Shown here: piece by piece, positions 13,284 through 14,043 of the stretch
Position numbering within the stretch: the stretch's first letter is position 1
How the letters are laid out: each line of letters begins with the position of its first letter
Assembly: GCA_050292445.1 (NCBI GenBank)
Contig: JBNKLQ010000158.1
Coordinates: 1 to 14,043 of the forward strand
Direction: 5' to 3'
From: Leptofilum sp050292445
GTDB lineage: Bacteria > Chloroflexota > Anaerolineae > Promineifilales > Promineifilaceae
DNA: 14,043 bases
Position numbers and translations under genes: made by a program
The notes under the pieces: model-generated
What the model was told of the DNA's origin: nothing
The model's database searches: none
Seen by the model: the letters and a program-made list of their open reading frames with translations, nothing else

Positions 13284-14043
13284 ATGTCCCAAAATCAGCC
13301 CATCACCATTCTTGCTATTGCCAGTGAATGCAAAGGCATCCCCTACTTGCGTGAAGCCCATCGACAGGGCGCACGTGTCCTTCTGCTGGTTGCCGAAGAA
13401 GCCGCCCACAATCGAGATTGGCCAATGGACGCCATAGCCGAGCGGTACATCATGCCAAATCTTTCCAAACAACCAGATGTGACGCATGCTGTCAGTTATC
13501 TGGCCCGGACAGAAAAATTTGACCGGATTGTGGCCTTGGACGATTACGACGTGGGTACGGCCGCTTCGCTGCGAGAACATTTGCGTATTCCAGGCATGGG
13601 GGAAACCACCGCCCGCCATTTTCGGGACAAGCTGGCGATGCGGGTGCAGGCGCGGGATGAAGGCGTTTTGGTGCCGGAGTTTACGGCCGTTTTCAACAAC
13701 GACGATCTCAACAATTTCCTGCAGCGGGTCCCCGCCCCCTGGGTTCTCAAACCCCGCTTCGAGGCCGGGGCCATCGGCATTCGCAAACTGTACGACGCTG
13801 ATGCTGTCTGGCAGGCGGTAAACGAACTGGGCGACCAGCGTTCATTTTACCTGCTGGAGCAGTTTGTAGTCGGCAACGTCTGCCATGTCGATTCACTGAT
13901 TTGGGAAAAAGAGGTGCTGTTTGCCATTGCCAGCCAGTACGGCACGCCGCCGCTGACCGTCACCACAGGTGGCGGCATTTTTAACACCCGCACGCTGGCC
14001 CACGACAGCGAAAGCAATCAGGCGCTTATTGCCGCCAACAAAA
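13284..14043 (+). CDS. ATP-grasp enzyme, N-terminal part (runs off the right edge)
   Basis: An open frame of 253 codons begins at ATG 13284 (GGAG 6 bases upstream) and continues past the window. An N-terminal pre-ATP-grasp domain (ITILAIASECKGIPYLREAHRQ and the VALDDYD strand, about 7-90) leads to an ATP-grasp part: ARHFRDKLAMRVQARDEGVLVPEF, the ATP-binding Lys in WVLKPRFEAGAIGI, where the Gly-rich loop is short, and LLEQFVVGNVCHVDS. Such enzymes join a carboxylate to an amine or similar nucleophile using ATP through an acyl-phosphate. The layout resembles carbamoyl-phosphate-synthase-type and D-Ala-D-Ala-type ligases, but neither substrate can be named. It stands divergent from the toxin-antitoxin pair behind a structured leader. 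Confidence 0.85.
   Translation, partial: MSQNQPITILAIASECKGIPYLREAHRQGARVLLLVAEEAAHNRDWPMDAIAERYIMPNLSKQPDVTHAVSYLARTEKFDRIVALDDYDVGTAASLREHLRIPGMGETTARHFRDKLAMRVQARDEGVLVPEFTAVFNNDDLNNFLQRVPAPWVLKPRFEAGAIGIRKLYDADAVWQAVNELGDQRSFYLLEQFVVGNVCHVDSLIWEKEVLFAIASQYGTPPLTVTTGGGIFNTRTLAHDSESNQALIAANK

Larger units (their letters stand above)
960..13690. repeat. Highly iterated palindrome ACGGCCGT, 22 exact copies dispersed
   Basis: Exact copies start at 960, 1269, 2083, 2286, 3298, 3791, 3873, 4309, 4720, 5650, 7135, 7186, 7341, 8700, 10272, 10284, 10782, 11747, 11984, 12248, 13140 and 13683, with several one-base variants (for example 11099, 13556). In genes it is read mostly as Thr-Ala-Val or as (N/D)-Gly-Arg. 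A random 8-mer would be expected about 0.2 times in this length. It is absent from the first 950 bases and occurs on both coding and non-coding DNA. Confidence 0.9.

Overview
The window looks like chromosomal DNA of a moderately GC-rich bacterium, most plausibly a Chloroflexota (Anaerolineae-type) organism. That placement is an inference from gene content: large anchored surface proteins mixing SH3 and glycosidase domains, Thr/Pro-rich lipoproteins, strong Shine-Dalgarno sites, and a very frequent ACGGCCGT palindrome. It is not a taxonomic proof. No insertion sequence, CRISPR array, tRNA or rRNA was recognised.

Layout. At the left edge is the start of a leftward pyrimidine-nucleoside (thymidine) phosphorylase gene, divergent from a 663-residue rightward protein that joins an MTA/SAH-type deaminase to a C-terminal CYTH-like domain. 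A short leftward SCP2 (sterol-carrier-like) gene converges on it across an octamer-built inverted repeat. Then come about 630 bases without a protein gene (3231-3861). They hold the SCP2 promoter, an orphan rightward terminator, a good extended -10 promoter and, starting at the predicted transcription start, a run of consecutive strong inverted repeats: a candidate undescribed structured RNA or very long 5' leader.

The centre (3862-9770) carries three rightward genes that share a related clan GH-A glycosidase domain with WNE and (T)E(L/F/T)G motifs. The first is a 1018-residue membrane-anchored protein with a GH18-like domain lacking the usual catalytic Glu, an SH3b domain and the GH-A domain. 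The next two are lipoproteins of about 420-440 residues. A four-helix CopD-like membrane protein (9801) follows closely, then a polyprenyl-phosphate sugar-1-phosphate transferase (10544) with a strong terminator. Together these suggest a cell-surface polysaccharide locus: the transferase would load the first sugar on a lipid carrier and the extracytoplasmic glycosidases would trim or release the product. This is inference from context.

The right side has RNase Z (apparently leaderless), a leftward VapBC-type toxin-antitoxin pair with a palindromic operator in its promoter spacer, and the start of an ATP-grasp enzyme gene. That last gene is preceded by two adjacent 11-bp hairpins with a competing pairing, which looks like a regulated leader.
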